Shown one piece after another: positions 35,672 through 44,294 of a DNA stretch of 64,000 nucleotides. Made by a program: the position numbers and the translations under genes. The notes under the pieces are model-generated. The model had not been told where the DNA came from. It did no database searches and was given only the letters and a program-made list of their open reading frames with translations. This stretch comes from Lachnospiraceae bacterium (GTDB lineage Bacteria > Bacillota > Clostridia > Lachnospirales > Lachnospiraceae): assembly GCA_017619615.1 (NCBI GenBank), contig JAFZRY010000013.1, positions 1 to 64,000 of the forward strand. Reading direction: 5' to 3'. Numbering within the stretch: the first letter of the stretch is position 1; each line of letters starts with the position of its first letter.

Positions 35672-35698
35672 CTGACAAAGGAACCGTCCCCCTGTCAG
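35672..35698. repeat. Short palindromic intergenic repeat of the GGAACCGTCCCC type
   Basis: CTGACA-AAGGAACCGTCCCC-CTGTCAG-like unit: 6-bp inverted ends around a conserved centre AAGGAACCGTCCCCC. I recognise this core from dispersed extragenic repeats in many unrelated bacteria. Only one copy is seen here. Confidence 0.55.
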
Positions 35699-35703
35699 AA
35701 AAA

Positions 35704-35736
35704 ACAAAGGACGAGACCGTGCGGCTCGTCCTTTGT
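35704..35736. terminator. Bidirectional terminator between recN and rpsT
   Basis: Long stem ACAAAGGACGAG / CTCGTCCTTTGT with a short loop, A-run on one side and T-rich on the other, between convergent recN and rpsT. Confidence 0.85.
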
Positions 35737-35771
35737 TGCGTTGATGTTTCGGGAACAGAGGGTGTTGCTCC

Positions 35772-36035
35772 TTAGGCCATCTTGTTAACCATTAAGGTCA
35801 TACGGGAAATCTTGCGGGAAGTGGTGTTCTTGTGATACACGCCCTTGCTGGCGGCCTTGGTCAGTTCGACTTCGGCGGCTTTCAGTGCTTCCAGGGCCTG
35901 GGCCTTGTCACCGGATTCCACGGCAGCGTAGACTTTCTTCACGAAGGTCTTCACGCGGGACCGGACGGCTTTGTTGCGCTCGGCATTGCGGGCCGCAACC
36001 AGAACTCTCTTCTTTGCGGATTTAATGTTAGCCAA
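35772..36035 (-). CDS. rpsT: 30S ribosomal protein bS20
   Basis: 87 residues, lysine- and alanine-rich, starting MANIKSAKKRVLVAARNAER with the typical RKISRMTLMVNKM end. It binds 16S rRNA early in 30S assembly. Monocistronic, with its own consensus promoter upstream and a shared terminator downstream. Confidence 0.96.
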   Translation of the reverse strand: MANIKSAKKRVLVAARNAERNKAVRSRVKTFVKKVYAAVESGDKAQALEALKAAEVELTKAASKGVYHKNTTSRKISRMTLMVNKMA

Positions 36036-36122
36036 TGTTCTACCTCCACATCTATTTCCTGAAGCAGTGGGTCAGCTGCCCCGGGATCGTGATCATGCCA
36101 GACACGGAGCACAATCGCATAC

Positions 36123-36151
36123 AGTTTAGATGCGATCCTCCGGAATGTCAA
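36123..36151 (-). promoter_or_regulatory. Promoter of rpsT
   Basis: Minus-strand TTGACA (36146-36151), 17 bp, TAAACT (36123-36128). The leader of about 80 nt before the start contains GC-rich segments (CAGTGGGTCAGCTGCCCCGG region) that could fold. Confidence 0.75.
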
Positions 36152-36170
36152 GGGGTTTTTCGCAGTATTT

Positions 36171-37214
36171 TCAGGAATTTTTGACCTTTTTCACCAGGCG
36201 GACGGCCCGCTGGAGCGCGGCCAGGCCTCCGCGGCGCTTCCCCTTTATCAGCGTGAACCGCAGCTGCGCCAGCCGGCCCCGGATGTCCTCTTTTTTCACC
36301 GCGTCCCACATCGTGCGGATCTGCGGCTCGCTCCAGTAGCAGCGGTCCATTTCCCCGTAAAACGTGTCGGCTTCCGCCCGCGTTTTCAGCAGCGCGTTGT
36401 GATTGATGAATCCGAAAGTCTGGGAGAGCACGTAATTGCTTTCCTCCGCGCTGAGCGGCGCGCCGGTTTCCGCCCGCACCGCCTCCATTTCCTTCATAAG
36501 CGAGGCGAAATCACGGATAGAGTAGCGGCGGAACATGACGTCCGTGGCTTCTCCTTCGTGCTGGTGATAGCGGTACAGTTTGCGGGGGACGTAGGCGAAG
36601 GAAGCGCAGTGCGCGGAAAACTCCAGGTTGAAAAGCGTGTCTTCCCCGTAGCGCAGGCCGGTGCGGAAGCGGATATGATGCTCCTCCAGGAGGCGGCGGC
36701 GGTAGAGGCAGCCGCAGACAGAGGCCAGGGTGCTTTTGCCGTCGTTGAAGAAGATGAGGCCGGGCAGGACGTCCCGCAGGGCGGGCATCCGCAGCGCCGT
36801 GTCCTCTTCAAAAGCGGGCGGCAGGGACAGTACTTCCCGGTCCGGGTCGGATTCCTCTACAAAAGCAAACGCGGAAGCGGTCCAGTCCGCGTCCGCGGCC
36901 AGCGCGGCGTCGGAGAGGGCCTGCAGGTAGTCCGCGGCGACCGTATCGTCCGCGTCAATGAAAGCGATATAGTCGCCCTGCGCGGCGTCCAGTCCGCGGT
37001 TGCGGGTGCGGCTGACGCCTTCGTTTTTCTCTGCCGGGAAGATGCGGACGCGGGGATCGACGATGTGACGGCACAGCGCAAGCGTCCCGTCGGAAGATCC
37101 GTCGTCCACGAGCAGCAGTTCGAAATCACGGAAAGAACCCTCCAGCAGCGGCGTCACGCAGCGGAGAAGGGTCTTTTCGGAGTTATAGCAGGGAATGATA
37201 ACACTGATCAGCAT
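36171..37214 (-). CDS. GT2 family glycosyltransferase
   Basis: 347 residues from ATG 37212-37214, chosen because MLISVIIPCYNSEKTLL is the family start and AAGGA precedes it; the frame extends about 99 codons upstream without family character. GT-A fold: LVDDGSSDG and the metal-binding IDADDTVAADYL, then an acceptor domain. It probably adds a sugar to a cell-surface glycan or glycolipid. It is 20 bp downstream of another GT2 gene on the same strand. Confidence 0.88.
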   Translation of the reverse strand: MLISVIIPCYNSEKTLLRCVTPLLEGSFRDFELLLVDDGSSDGTLALCRHIVDPRVRIFPAEKNEGVSRTRNRGLDAAQGDYIAFIDADDTVAADYLQALSDAALAADADWTASAFAFVEESDPDREVLSLPPAFEEDTALRMPALRDVLPGLIFFNDGKSTLASVCGCLYRRRLLEEHHIRFRTGLRYGEDTLFNLEFSAHCASFAYVPRKLYRYHQHEGEATDVMFRRYSIRDFASLMKEMEAVRAETGAPLSAEESNYVLSQTFGFINHNALLKTRAEADTFYGEMDRCYWSEPQIRTMWDAVKKEDIRGRLAQLRFTLIKGKRRGGLAALQRAVRLVKKVKNS

Positions 37215-37234
37215 AGCGGTCCTTGTGCGGCAAA

Positions 37235-38260
37235 TCAATGCAGTTTCCGGCGCGCCTTGATGGCCGTGCAGAGCGGGCCGAAGCGGCCGGAAGCGAACAG
37301 GCGGAAGATGAGGCGGTTTTTCGCGGACAGACAGCGGGAGCGGGCGAGCTCCTTCAGCTCCGGATGTTCCCAAACGAAGCCGCGGGCGTATTCCCGCACC
37401 TCGCCCTGATCGTAGCCGTCCTCCAGCATAAAGTACAGGATTCCGTCCAGCACGCCGCGGTAAGAAGAGGCCTTGAGCAGGGTGCGGTGTTCCTCGTCCC
37501 AAAGACCCCATTCTTTCATGAACGGCTCGAAGAACGCGAATTTGCCGGTGTTCAGGCGCTGGTCCAGCCGCGCCTTGTCAAAACGGTGCATCAAGCTGTT
37601 CTGCCGGATCCGGTAGCGGGTCAGGCGGCGGTCCGTGTACAGGACGCGGGCCGCATGCGTGAGCGGATAAAGGCCGTGCAGGGCGTCTTCGCCGTAGGGG
37701 TTGGAAAGGTAGGGTGTATAGTCGGTCGGATCGTTCTGGAACAGTTCGCGGCGCGTAGCTTTGGCCCAGAGCGCATCCAGCTGGTTGCCGCGGATATAGA
37801 GTTCATACAGGGACTTTTTCGCGGCTTCGCCCTCGAAAACGGTGAGGTCCGCAAAGAGCGGGGGCCGCTTGTCGTCCGGCCGGTCGTCCTCGTAAAAGGC
37901 GGTGAATTCGTAGAGGATCATGTCCGGATCGCCATGGTCCGCGCGCAGCTGATGCAGGTACGGCAGCGTGTCCGGTTCCATCAGGTCGTCCGCGTCCAGC
38001 CAGAGGATGAAATCGCCCCGCGCGGCGGCAATGGCTTCGCGGCGCGTTGGGATCGTGCCCCGGTGCGGGCAGTGGAGGACGCGGATGCGGTCCGGATGAC
38101 GGGCCGTCAAAGCGTCGCAGATCTGACCGCTCTCATCGGGAGAGCCGTCTTCCACGAGCAGCAGCTCGTAATCCTCAAAAGCCTGGCGCAGTACGGACTG
38201 CACGGACTCCTCCAGGGTGTCCGCGGCTTTGTAGACCGGCATCAGAATGCTGAATTCCAT
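37235..38260 (-). CDS. GT2 family glycosyltransferase
   Basis: 341 residues from ATG 38258-38260, with AAGGAAGG ahead of it. FSILMPVYKAADTLEES, LVEDGSPDESG and WLDADDLMEPD place it in GT2. There are no membrane helices. It is a paralogue of its downstream neighbour and of the two divergent GT2 genes, forming a small glycan gene set without flippase, polymerase or sugar-nucleotide genes nearby. Confidence 0.88.
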   Translation of the reverse strand: MEFSILMPVYKAADTLEESVQSVLRQAFEDYELLLVEDGSPDESGQICDALTARHPDRIRVLHCPHRGTIPTRREAIAAARGDFILWLDADDLMEPDTLPYLHQLRADHGDPDMILYEFTAFYEDDRPDDKRPPLFADLTVFEGEAAKKSLYELYIRGNQLDALWAKATRRELFQNDPTDYTPYLSNPYGEDALHGLYPLTHAARVLYTDRRLTRYRIRQNSLMHRFDKARLDQRLNTGKFAFFEPFMKEWGLWDEEHRTLLKASSYRGVLDGILYFMLEDGYDQGEVREYARGFVWEHPELKELARSRCLSAKNRLIFRLFASGRFGPLCTAIKARRKLH

Positions 38261-38289
38261 GGGACCTTCCTTCCTTTTCACACAGAGTT

Positions 38290-38331
38290 ATTATACAAAA
38301 TCTTGATTGTTTATTCAAGGGGATGTATACT
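38290..38331. promoter_or_regulatory. Overlapping divergent promoters for two glycosyltransferase pairs
   Basis: Minus strand: TTGAAT (38313-38318), 17 bp, TATAAT (38290-38295). Plus strand: TTGATT (38303-38308), 17 bp, TATACT (38326-38331). The two promoters interlock, so the polymerases would compete for the same DNA. Plus-strand transcription gives a leader of about 35 nt. Confidence 0.75.
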
Positions 38332-38372
38332 GTAAAAAACTAAAGCCAACCTGCTTCCGGGAGAATCGCCGC

Positions 38373-39344
38373 ATGGAAACGCCGCTGATCAGCCTTATCG
38401 TGCCGGTCTATAATACAAAAGAATATCTGGAGACGGCCGTCCGCAGCGTAACGGCTCAGACCTTCGGGGACTGGGAACTTCTTCTGGTGGACGACGGTTC
38501 CACGGACGGAAGCGGCGCTCTCTGCGATGCGCTGGCGGCGGAAGACGGCCGCATCCGCGTGTTCCACAAACCGAACGGCGGCGTCAGCAGCGCCCGCAAT
38601 CTGGCGCTGTCCGAGGCGAAGGGCCATTATCTCTGCTTCCTGGATAGCGATGACAGCCTGGATCCCGCATTCTTTGAGACCCTGCTCGCGATGCGGGAAA
38701 AGGCCGGGGACATCCCCGTCTGCTGCGGATTCAGCATCCACCGGGGCGGCGAAGTGACTGCGCCGGCGCTTCCGCTGCCTCATAAAAGAGTCCCGCTGGA
38801 CGACTTCCTCTTCGAAGCCCTGATCGGCCGCCTCGGCCTTCCTGTCTGCTGCGTGACCTGGCTCATGCCCGCGGACACCGCGCTGGAAAACCGTTTTGAC
38901 GAAAGCCTCGGCTACGGCGAGGACAGCTTGTTCGCGACGCAGATGCTCCTGCATTACGACGAGGTCTGGTACGACCCCGTGCCGCTTTACCACTACCTGA
39001 CGGACCGGGAAGGCAACACCTTTACCGAGCGCTCTTTGAAGAAGTCCGAGAGCCGCTACCGCTCCCTGGAAAAGACCCTGGAACTCTGCATGGGCCGCCT
39101 GCCCAAAACGGAGCAGGTCCTGACCAAACATCTGGTGGAATGCGCCTCCGAGACCGCCCGCGCCGCGAAAGCGGAGGAAAAAACGGCGGAATATAAACGA
39201 TACAAAAGCCACTGCCTGGCCTGGTGGAAACAGCTGCGGCGCTGTCCGGACATTTCCGAAAAAGACAAGATCCGCCTGCTCGGCTACGGCGTGGCCCCGC
39301 TCCTGAGCGAAAAAGTCATGCTCCGTCTGTACGGGAAAGTGTAA
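38373..39344 (+). CDS. GT2 family glycosyltransferase
   Basis: 323 residues from ATG 38373; GGGAGA is the ribosome site. PLISLIVPVYNTKEYLET, LVDDGSTDGSGALCDALA and FLDSDDSLDP are GT2 hallmarks. The C-terminal half is helical and charged. First gene of the rightward pair, 11 bp from the next. Confidence 0.88.
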   Translation: METPLISLIVPVYNTKEYLETAVRSVTAQTFGDWELLLVDDGSTDGSGALCDALAAEDGRIRVFHKPNGGVSSARNLALSEAKGHYLCFLDSDDSLDPAFFETLLAMREKAGDIPVCCGFSIHRGGEVTAPALPLPHKRVPLDDFLFEALIGRLGLPVCCVTWLMPADTALENRFDESLGYGEDSLFATQMLLHYDEVWYDPVPLYHYLTDREGNTFTERSLKKSESRYRSLEKTLELCMGRLPKTEQVLTKHLVECASETARAAKAEEKTAEYKRYKSHCLAWWKQLRRCPDISEKDKIRLLGYGVAPLLSEKVMLRLYGKV

Positions 39345-39355
39345 GAGACCGCAAC

Positions 39356-40324
39356 ATGCCGAACACTCATGATACAATCAGCATAGTGGTGCCCGTCTAC
39401 AAGGTGGAAGGCCTGCTGGACCGCTGCGTGCGGAGCATCCTCGGCCAGACGGTCCCGGACTGGGAACTGATCCTGGTGGACGACGGCTCGCCGGACAGCT
39501 GCGGCGCGCTCTGCGACGCCTGGGCGGAAAAGGACAGCCGCATTTTCGTGATCCATCAGGTGAACGGCGGTCTTTCCGCGGCCCGGAACAGCGGGATCGC
39601 GCGCGCTTCCGGCGAATGGCTCGCCTTTCTGGACAGCGACGACTGGTGGGCGGAAAGCTTTCTCGAAGAAATGCTGGCCGCGGCGCAGCAGCAGGAGGCT
39701 GATCTGTCCATCTGCGGCTGGACCTTGGAATACGAAGACGGCCGCACCCCGGAAGACCGCCTGCCCGAACCGGGCGTTTTCACCTCCCGTGAAGCCCTGA
39801 TGACCCTGTCCGGCCCGGACGGCGTCCTGTATGTCACGGCCTGGAACCGCCTGATCCGCCGCAGCCTGTGGGGCGATCTGCAGTTCCCGCCCGGAAAACT
39901 GCACGAGGACGAATTCACCGCTCACCTGCTGCTGGACCGCACCGAAAAGACGGCCGTCCTGGCTCGTCCCCTGGTGCATTACTGGCAGCGCAGCGGCAGC
40001 ATCACCGCGGTGTCCGGCAACCTGAAGCACTGGGACGGCACGGAAGCCATCGCGGAGCGGTACCGGTATTTTCAGGAGAAAGGGTATGCGGAACTGCTCG
40101 CGCCTACTTTCCGGAAATTCCTGTACCATTACTTCCTCTGCCTCCGGGATCTGGATACGGACAGCCCGGAAGGGCGGGAGAGACTCGCGGCGGTCCGCCG
40201 GCTGGCTGAGCCGCTGTTGAAGGAAAGGAATAACCTGAAGAACTGCACCGCAGGCGAACGGCTGGGACTGGCCCGGCCGGCGCTCTGGAAAAAGATCCAC
40301 CGCCTGAGACACGCAGCCAGATAG
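39356..40324 (+). CDS. GT2 family glycosyltransferase
   Basis: 322 residues from ATG 39356, where family similarity begins (TISIVVPVYKVEGLLDR); the frame opens much earlier inside the preceding gene. The ribosome site is weak, so it may depend on translation of the upstream gene. LVDDGSPDSCGALCDAW and LDSDDWWAESF are GT2 motifs. Very similar in its first 100 residues to the preceding GT2, suggesting local duplication. Confidence 0.87.
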   Translation: MPNTHDTISIVVPVYKVEGLLDRCVRSILGQTVPDWELILVDDGSPDSCGALCDAWAEKDSRIFVIHQVNGGLSAARNSGIARASGEWLAFLDSDDWWAESFLEEMLAAAQQQEADLSICGWTLEYEDGRTPEDRLPEPGVFTSREALMTLSGPDGVLYVTAWNRLIRRSLWGDLQFPPGKLHEDEFTAHLLLDRTEKTAVLARPLVHYWQRSGSITAVSGNLKHWDGTEAIAERYRYFQEKGYAELLAPTFRKFLYHYFLCLRDLDTDSPEGRERLAAVRRLAEPLLKERNNLKNCTAGERLGLARPALWKKIHRLRHAAR

Positions 40325-40335
40325 GAGAATACGAC

Positions 40336-41193
40336 ATGAAGTTTTTCGATAAACTGGAACAGAAATTCGGCCGCTTCGCCGTCAAGAACCTGACGGTCTA
40401 CATCATCATCCTGAACGTCGCGGGCCTGATCCTGATGTATACCAACCCGATGTTCTATTACCTGCATCTGAGTCTGGACATGGAGCGGATCTTCGCCGGA
40501 GAAGTCTGGCGCCTGTTCACGTTCGTGATCTATCCCTCCACCACGAGCATCCTGTGGTTCTTCCTGGAGATGTTCATTCTGTATTCCCTGGGCTCCACGC
40601 TGGAGCGCCTCTGGGGGCGGTTCTATTACAATCTGTACATCTTCCTGGGCCTGTTCTTTATGGTCATCGCAGCGCTGGCGGTCTACCTGATCAGCGGGGA
40701 CGTCCTGTTCCTGACGCCGTCCAATCTGTACCTGACGCTGCTACTCGCGTTCGCCATGACGCTGCCGGACATGCAGTTCCTGCTGTATTTCATCATTCCG
40801 GTCAAGGCCAAATATCTGGCGATCTTTTACGTAGGCCTGATGGTTTATCAGTTCATCAAGGGCGACTGGACGAGCCGCATAGCCATCATTGCTTCGTTCG
40901 CGAACGCCCTCATTTTCTTCCTGCTGATTCGGAGCCCCGCGAAGCGCGTGCAGCAGGCCTACCGCAAGCATCAGTTCGATTCGAAGGTCCGGGAAGCGGC
41001 CCGGAAGACCGAGCACATGCGGCCGTTCGGTGGCGCCCGCCATACCTGCGCGGTCTGCGGCCGCACCGAAAAGGACGATCCGAATCTGGAGTTCCGTTAC
41101 TGCAGCAAATGCATCGGGAACCGGGAGTACTGCCAGGACCACCTGTATACGCATGTGCACATAACGGGGGATCCGGGGGACGGAAATTATTGA
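40336..41193 (+). CDS. Rhomboid-like membrane protein with C-terminal zinc ribbon, probably inactive as a protease
   Basis: 285 residues. Six hydrophobic helices with rhomboid-like order (FAGEVWRLFTFVIYP, LEMFILYSLGSTLERLWG resembling the L1/GxxxE...WG region, then LTPSNLYLTLLLAF). The serine of GxSG would be the Ser of TPSN. The TM6 catalytic His is not there: IIASFANALIFFL aligns where A-H-L-G-G is expected. Residues about 236-275 form a zinc ribbon (CAVCGRTE...YCSKCIG...YCQDH). It is likely a pseudoprotease acting on membrane proteins by binding. It follows the GT2 pair by 11 bp and may share the transcript. Confidence 0.75.
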   Translation: MKFFDKLEQKFGRFAVKNLTVYIIILNVAGLILMYTNPMFYYLHLSLDMERIFAGEVWRLFTFVIYPSTTSILWFFLEMFILYSLGSTLERLWGRFYYNLYIFLGLFFMVIAALAVYLISGDVLFLTPSNLYLTLLLAFAMTLPDMQFLLYFIIPVKAKYLAIFYVGLMVYQFIKGDWTSRIAIIASFANALIFFLLIRSPAKRVQQAYRKHQFDSKVREAARKTEHMRPFGGARHTCAVCGRTEKDDPNLEFRYCSKCIGNREYCQDHLYTHVHITGDPGDGNY

Positions 41194-41213
41194 GACGGGA
41201 CCGCAGGTTTTCC

Positions 41214-41242
41214 TTGACTTACCGGGCGGTTTCCGATACACT
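41214..41242 (+). promoter_or_regulatory. Additional promoter upstream of recA
   Basis: TTGACT (41214-41219), 17 bp, TACACT (41237-41242), about 80 bp ahead of the LexA-controlled promoter. It would give an SOS-independent start, or a short transcript stopped near the CCTTTTTTTGCAAAAAAGG hairpin. Confidence 0.5.
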
Positions 41243-41292
41243 TTTCTTTGGGGAGATGGCGCGGTCATTTTCCCTTTTTTTGCAAAAAAGGC

Positions 41293-41343
41293 TTGACAGA
41301 AACGGGGAGATAGGATAAGATACGAATAGCGAACATAAGTTCG
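41293..41343 (+). promoter_or_regulatory. recA promoter with LexA box
   Basis: TTGACA (41293-41298), 17 bp, TAAGAT (41316-41321). A LexA box CGAACATAAGTTCG lies at 41330-41343, just after the expected start site. It differs from the consensus CGAACRNRYGTTYG at one position. Confidence 0.85.
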
Positions 41344-41358
41344 AATAACGGAGGAGAT

Positions 41359-42384
41359 ATGAACAAGGAAGATCGTCTGCAGGCAATCGAATCATTAGTC
41401 GCTCACACGGATAAGGAGTTCGGCAAGGGCTCCATCATGCGCCTCGGTGACAACCGCGGCATGAATATCGAAACCATCCCCACCGGCTCGCTGGCGCTGG
41501 ATCTGGCGCTGGGACTGGGCGGCCTGCCCCGCGGCCGCATCGTGGAGATCTACGGGCCGGAATCCGGCGGCAAGACCACCCTGGCCCTGCACGTCATCGC
41601 GGAAGCCCAGAAACGGGACGGCTTTGCCGGCTTCGTGGACGCGGAGCACGCGCTGGATCCCGTTTACGCCAAGAAGATCGGCGTGGACATTGAAAACCTG
41701 TACGTGTCCCAGCCGGACAACGGCGAGCAGGCCCTGGAGATCGCGGAAGCCATGGTTCGCTCCGGCGCCATGGACGTCGTCGTCATCGACTCGGTGGCCG
41801 CCCTGGTCCCGAAGTCGGAGATCGAAGGCGACATGGGCGATTCCCACGTCGGCCAGCAGGCCCGCCTGATGTCCCAGGCCCTGCGGAAACTCACCGCCGC
41901 CATCAACCGCTCCAACTGCATCGTCATCTTCATCAACCAGCTGCGGGAGAAGATCGGCGTCATGTTCGGCAACCCGGAGACCACCACCGGCGGCCGTGCG
42001 CTGAAATTCTATGCCTCGGTCCGGCTCGACGTGCGCCGCACGGAAAGTCTGAAGCAGGGCGGCGAAGTCATCGGCAACCACGTGCGCGTCAAAGTCGTGA
42101 AAAACAAAGTGGCCCCGCCTTTCAAGGAAGCGGAGTTCGACATCATGTTCGGCCAGGGCATCTCCAAAGAAGGGGACGTGCTGGATCTGGCGGCCCAGGC
42201 CGGCATCGTGGAGAAGAGCGGCGCCTGGTACGGCTACAACGGCAACCGCATCGGCCAGGGCCGTGACAACACCAAGAACTACCTGAAGCAGAACCCGGAA
42301 GTCCTGGCGGAACTGGAAGACCTGGTGCGCGCGCATTACGGCTTTACGGAACACAAACCGGCTGCCGAGGCGAAAAACGAATAA
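41359..42384 (+). CDS. recA: Recombinase RecA
   Basis: 341 residues. Walker [13 protein letters not shown] near residue 65, VDAEHALDP, the L1/L2 DNA-binding loops ([33 protein letters not shown]) and the C-terminal domain are intact. It catalyses strand exchange and triggers LexA self-cleavage. AACGGAGGAG precedes the ATG. Confidence 0.97.
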   Translation: MNKEDRLQAIESLVAHTDKEFGKGSIMRLGDNRGMNIETIPTGSLALDLALGLGGLPRGRIVEIYGPESGGKTTLALHVIAEAQKRDGFAGFVDAEHALDPVYAKKIGVDIENLYVSQPDNGEQALEIAEAMVRSGAMDVVVIDSVAALVPKSEIEGDMGDSHVGQQARLMSQALRKLTAAINRSNCIVIFINQLREKIGVMFGNPETTTGGRALKFYASVRLDVRRTESLKQGGEVIGNHVRVKVVKNKVAPPFKEAEFDIMFGQGISKEGDVLDLAAQAGIVEKSGAWYGYNGNRIGQGRDNTKNYLKQNPEVLAELEDLVRAHYGFTEHKPAAEAKNE

Positions 42385-42433
42385 AAAACCCTGAAAAACC
42401 CGGCAAAATACCGTAAAAAAAGCAAAAAAACAC

Positions 42434-42462
42434 TTGCCAGCCAATGCCTTTTGTGCTAATAT
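42434..42462 (+). promoter_or_regulatory. Promoter of the rimP-nusA-infB operon
   Basis: TTGCCA (42434-42439), 17 bp, TAATAT (42457-42462), ahead of rimP. Seven genes follow without a visible internal terminator. Confidence 0.7.
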
Positions 42463-42493
42463 GCTACCGGTAAGTTGAATAGTATGCTAGATG

Positions 42494-42520
42494 AAAGAGT
42501 GGATAGTCGATCCGCTCTTT
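42494..42520 (+). promoter_or_regulatory. Hairpin in the rimP leader
   Basis: AAAGAGTGGA and TCCGCTCTTT pair around TAGTCGA about 25 nt into the transcript and 30 nt before the ribosome site. No T-run follows, so it is a leader structure rather than a terminator. Similar hairpins precede rimP/nusA operons in other Clostridia, as far as I recall. Confidence 0.5.
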
Positions 42521-42550
42521 CGTTTATGAAGGGGCAAGAGAGGTGGCCAT

Positions 42551-43024
42551 TTGAACAGACGCGAAACAGTAGAGAAAAAGACGGAAGCCGTGCTGGCTCC
42601 CATTCTGGAAAGCACCGGCACCGAACTGGTGGATCTGGAATACGTGAAGGAAGGCAGCGATTGGTTCCTGCGCGTGACCCTGGATAAACAGGGCGGCCTG
42701 CGCATTGACGACTGCGAGACCGTCAGCCGCGCGCTCAGCGATGCTCTGGATGCGCAGGACTTCATCGACGACGCCTACATGCTGGAAGTCAGCTCGCCGG
42801 GCCTGCTGCGCCCCCTGAAAAAACCGAAGGATTTTGAACGCAATATGGGGAAGGAAGTGGAGATCCATCTGTTCAAGCCCCGTGACAACAGCAAAGAGTG
42901 GGTGGGGACCCTGACCGCATACGACGGAGAATCCGTGACCATTCGCGACGGAGAGACCGAACGCGGCTTTACCCTGAAAGAGATCTCGCTCATCAGACCT
43001 TACATAGATTTCTCCGACCTGTAA
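42551..43024 (+). CDS. rimP: Ribosome maturation factor RimP
   Basis: 157 residues. The start is TTG, supported by GAGGTGG 5 nt upstream; no ATG fits. Family blocks are ELVDLEYVKEGSDWFLRV, DCETVSRALSDALD and MLEVSSPGLLRPLKKPKDFER. It helps 30S assembly. First gene of the operon. Confidence 0.93.
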   Translation: MNRRETVEKKTEAVLAPILESTGTELVDLEYVKEGSDWFLRVTLDKQGGLRIDDCETVSRALSDALDAQDFIDDAYMLEVSSPGLLRPLKKPKDFERNMGKEVEIHLFKPRDNSKEWVGTLTAYDGESVTIRDGETERGFTLKEISLIRPYIDFSDL

Positions 43025-43064
43025 ATGGCGGAGGCAGACGAAGAACCGGGAGGACAAAAGAAAA

Positions 43065-44291
43065 ATGAACAAGGAACTGTTAGAGGCCATTGCCCTGATC
43101 GAGAAGGAAAAGAACATCGACCGCGAGATCCTGCTTACCGCGCTGGAAGAATCCCTGACGGCGGCATACAGCAAGTCTTTTGATAAATCCGAAAAGAACG
43201 GCGACCGGAAAGGCGAAAAGCGCGCGGAAAACATCCGCGTGGTCCTGGACCGCGAGACCGGCGATTACCGTATTTTCCGCGAAAAAACCGTCGTGGAGGA
43301 GATCCAGAACCCCCTGACGGAGATCTCGCTGGAAGACGCCAGAAAACTCAGCCCGGTCTATCAGCCCGGCGACGTGGTGCGCGAAGAACTGCCGTTGGAC
43401 AGCTTCAGCCGCGTGACCGCCCAGAACGCGAAAAACAACTTCCGCACCAAACTGCTGGAGGAGGAGCGCCGCTCCGTGTTTGAACGCTACAACAGCAAAC
43501 TGGGCCAGATCGTCACCGGTATCGTACAGCGCCGCATGGCGGAGCGCACGATCATCAACCTGGGCAACACGGACGCCATCCTGCCCAAGAGCGAGCAGAT
43601 CGAGACCGAAAACTACCGCAACAACGAACGGATCAAAGTCCTGGTTCTGAAGGTGGAAGCCCGTGCGCCGAAGAAAGAGCCGGTCATCACCGTCAGCCGC
43701 ACGCATCCCGACATGGTGCGCCGCTTCTTCGAGGCGGAAGTGCCGGAGATCAAGCAGGGCCTGGTGGAGATCAAGGCCGTGGCCCGCGAGGCCGGTTCCC
43801 GCAGCAAGATGGCCGTCGTGTCCTACGATGAAGCCGTAGACCCGATCGGCGCCTGCGTGGGCCTGAACGGGACCCGCGTGAACGCTGTCGTGGATGAACT
43901 GGGCGGCGAGAAGATCGACCTGGTGGAATGGCGCGACCATCCCGCCGAGTTCATCGAAAACGCGCTGAAACCCGCGAAAGTCATCGTCGTGCTGGCGGAT
44001 GAGGAAGACAAGACCGCGCAGGTCATTGTCCCCGATTTCCAGCTGTCCCTGGCCATCGGCCGCGCCGGCCAGAACGTCCGGCTGGCCGCCCGCCTGACCG
44101 GCTTCAAGATCGACATTAAGTCCGAGACCGAAGCCCGCGAGAGCGGCTTGTTCGACGAGATCGGCTACATCGACGACTACGAAGACAACGGCGAAGAGTA
44201 CTACGAAGAAGGCTACGAAGAAGAATACGTCGAAGAGGGCTACGAAGAGGAATACGTCGAGGAGCCCGTGGAAAACGAAGCGGAGCGGTAA
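43065..44291 (+). CDS. nusA: Transcription termination/antitermination factor NusA
   Basis: 408 residues. N-terminal RNAP-binding domain, S1 domain (GQIVTGIVQRR), then two KH domains (IGACVGLNGTRVNAVVDELGG; AIGRAGQNVRLAARLTG). The last 40 residues are an acidic, Tyr-rich tail with three near repeats of EEGYEEEYV, not part of the core fold. Operon position after rimP is canonical. Confidence 0.95.
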   Translation: MNKELLEAIALIEKEKNIDREILLTALEESLTAAYSKSFDKSEKNGDRKGEKRAENIRVVLDRETGDYRIFREKTVVEEIQNPLTEISLEDARKLSPVYQPGDVVREELPLDSFSRVTAQNAKNNFRTKLLEEERRSVFERYNSKLGQIVTGIVQRRMAERTIINLGNTDAILPKSEQIETENYRNNERIKVLVLKVEARAPKKEPVITVSRTHPDMVRRFFEAEVPEIKQGLVEIKAVAREAGSRSKMAVVSYDEAVDPIGACVGLNGTRVNAVVDELGGEKIDLVEWRDHPAEFIENALKPAKVIVVLADEEDKTAQVIVPDFQLSLAIGRAGQNVRLAARLTGFKIDIKSETEARESGLFDEIGYIDDYEDNGEEYYEEGYEEEYVEEGYEEEYVEEPVENEAER

Positions 44292-44294
44292 GGC

